NCBI GenBank assembly: GCA_030666075.1 | Contig: DAOUYN010000070.1 | Span: 1-5,813, forward strand | Length of the DNA: 5,813 bases | Source of the DNA: Actinomycetes bacterium | GTDB lineage: Bacteria; Actinomycetota; Aquicultoria; CAJVYJ01; JAUVQD01 | Direction: 5' to 3' | Shown: one piece after another, positions 5,784-5,813 of the stretch | Position numbering within the stretch: position 1 is the stretch's first letter | Layout: every line of letters starts with the position of its first letter | The notes under the pieces: generated by a model | The model's database searches: none | Seen by the model: only the letters and a program-made list of their open reading frames with translations | Told to the model about the DNA's origin: nothing | Translations under genes and position numbers: made by a program

Positions 5784-5787
5784 TACT
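5774..5787. promoter_or_regulatory. Candidate LexA (SOS) box upstream of ruvCAB
   Basis: The plus strand reads CGAACATACGTACT, which fits the Gram-positive SOS box CGAAC-RNRY-GTTYC at 12 of 14 positions, with one perfect half-site and mismatches at two bases of the other. It overlaps the end of the candidate -10 and would span the transcription start, the usual place for a repressor operator. LexA control of ruv genes is known in several bacteria. The call is inferred from a single imperfect site. Confidence 0.5.
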
Positions 5788-5793
5788 ATATCA
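5785..5793 (-). promoter_or_regulatory. Extended -10 promoter of ruvCAB
   Basis: TGATATAGT on the minus strand is an extended -10 (TGn plus TATAGT, five of six consensus bases). No -35 match is seen in the 20 bases left before the window edge (TAGCGG at 17 bases spacing). The start of transcription would fall near 5778, leaving about 33 bases of leader before the TTG of ruvC. Confidence 0.5.
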
Positions 5794-5813
5794 GAGTCAG
5801 CTTTGGGCCGCTA

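Noticed and set aside
1..5813. A single novel defence or mobile system covering the window.
   Set aside because: The genes are housekeeping repair, a generic exporter and a protease-like protein; there are no integrases, transposase remnants, repeat arrays or abrupt composition changes to support one.

Overview
The window reads as one bacterial chromosomal segment in which every supported gene lies on the minus strand, so the genes run from the right-hand end to the left. Base composition is fairly GC-rich (upper fifties per cent by eye), ATA isoleucine codons are common, and many starts are TTG or GTG behind AAGGGG- or GGAGG-type Shine-Dalgarno sequences. A LexA-type CGAAC-N4-GTTCG-like box, the ruvC-ruvA-ruvB order and the protein sequences suit a Gram-positive-type lineage, perhaps a deep-branching Actinomycetota. 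That placement is an inference of low confidence, because no rRNA or marker tree is available.

Right part (about 3600-5813): a promoter region with an extended -10 element and an overlapping SOS-box-like sequence, followed by ruvC, ruvA and ruvB, tightly spaced (15 and 19 bases apart). Together they encode the Holliday-junction machinery: RuvA binds the junction, RuvB drives branch migration by ATP hydrolysis, and RuvC resolves it. All three have intact catalytic or binding motifs and all three start with a non-ATG codon.

Middle (about 2593-3602): a 58-base gap with a small hairpin, then an unrecognised polytopic membrane protein of 292 residues. A 73-base spacer follows, with a clear extended -10 promoter (TGCTATAAT) and a small hairpin that places an SD-like GAAAGG in its loop.

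Left part (1-2592): a drug- or lipid-export-type ABC ATPase with no ordinary start codon at the expected place, its ABC-2 permease overlapping it by four bases, an 86-residue protein with a signal peptide and one C-terminal membrane segment, and the N-terminal 79 residues of a ClpP-like (S14) protein cut by the window edge. These four genes are closely packed and probably form one transcription unit. The last two are in the same reading frame, separated by a single TAG and 16 open, strongly basic codons.

No RNA genes, insertion sequences, CRISPR arrays or attachment sites were seen. There is no gene-free stretch longer than 300 bases. The least ordinary parts are the start of the ABC ATPase gene, the membrane protein/ClpP-like junction, and the ruvC promoter/operator.
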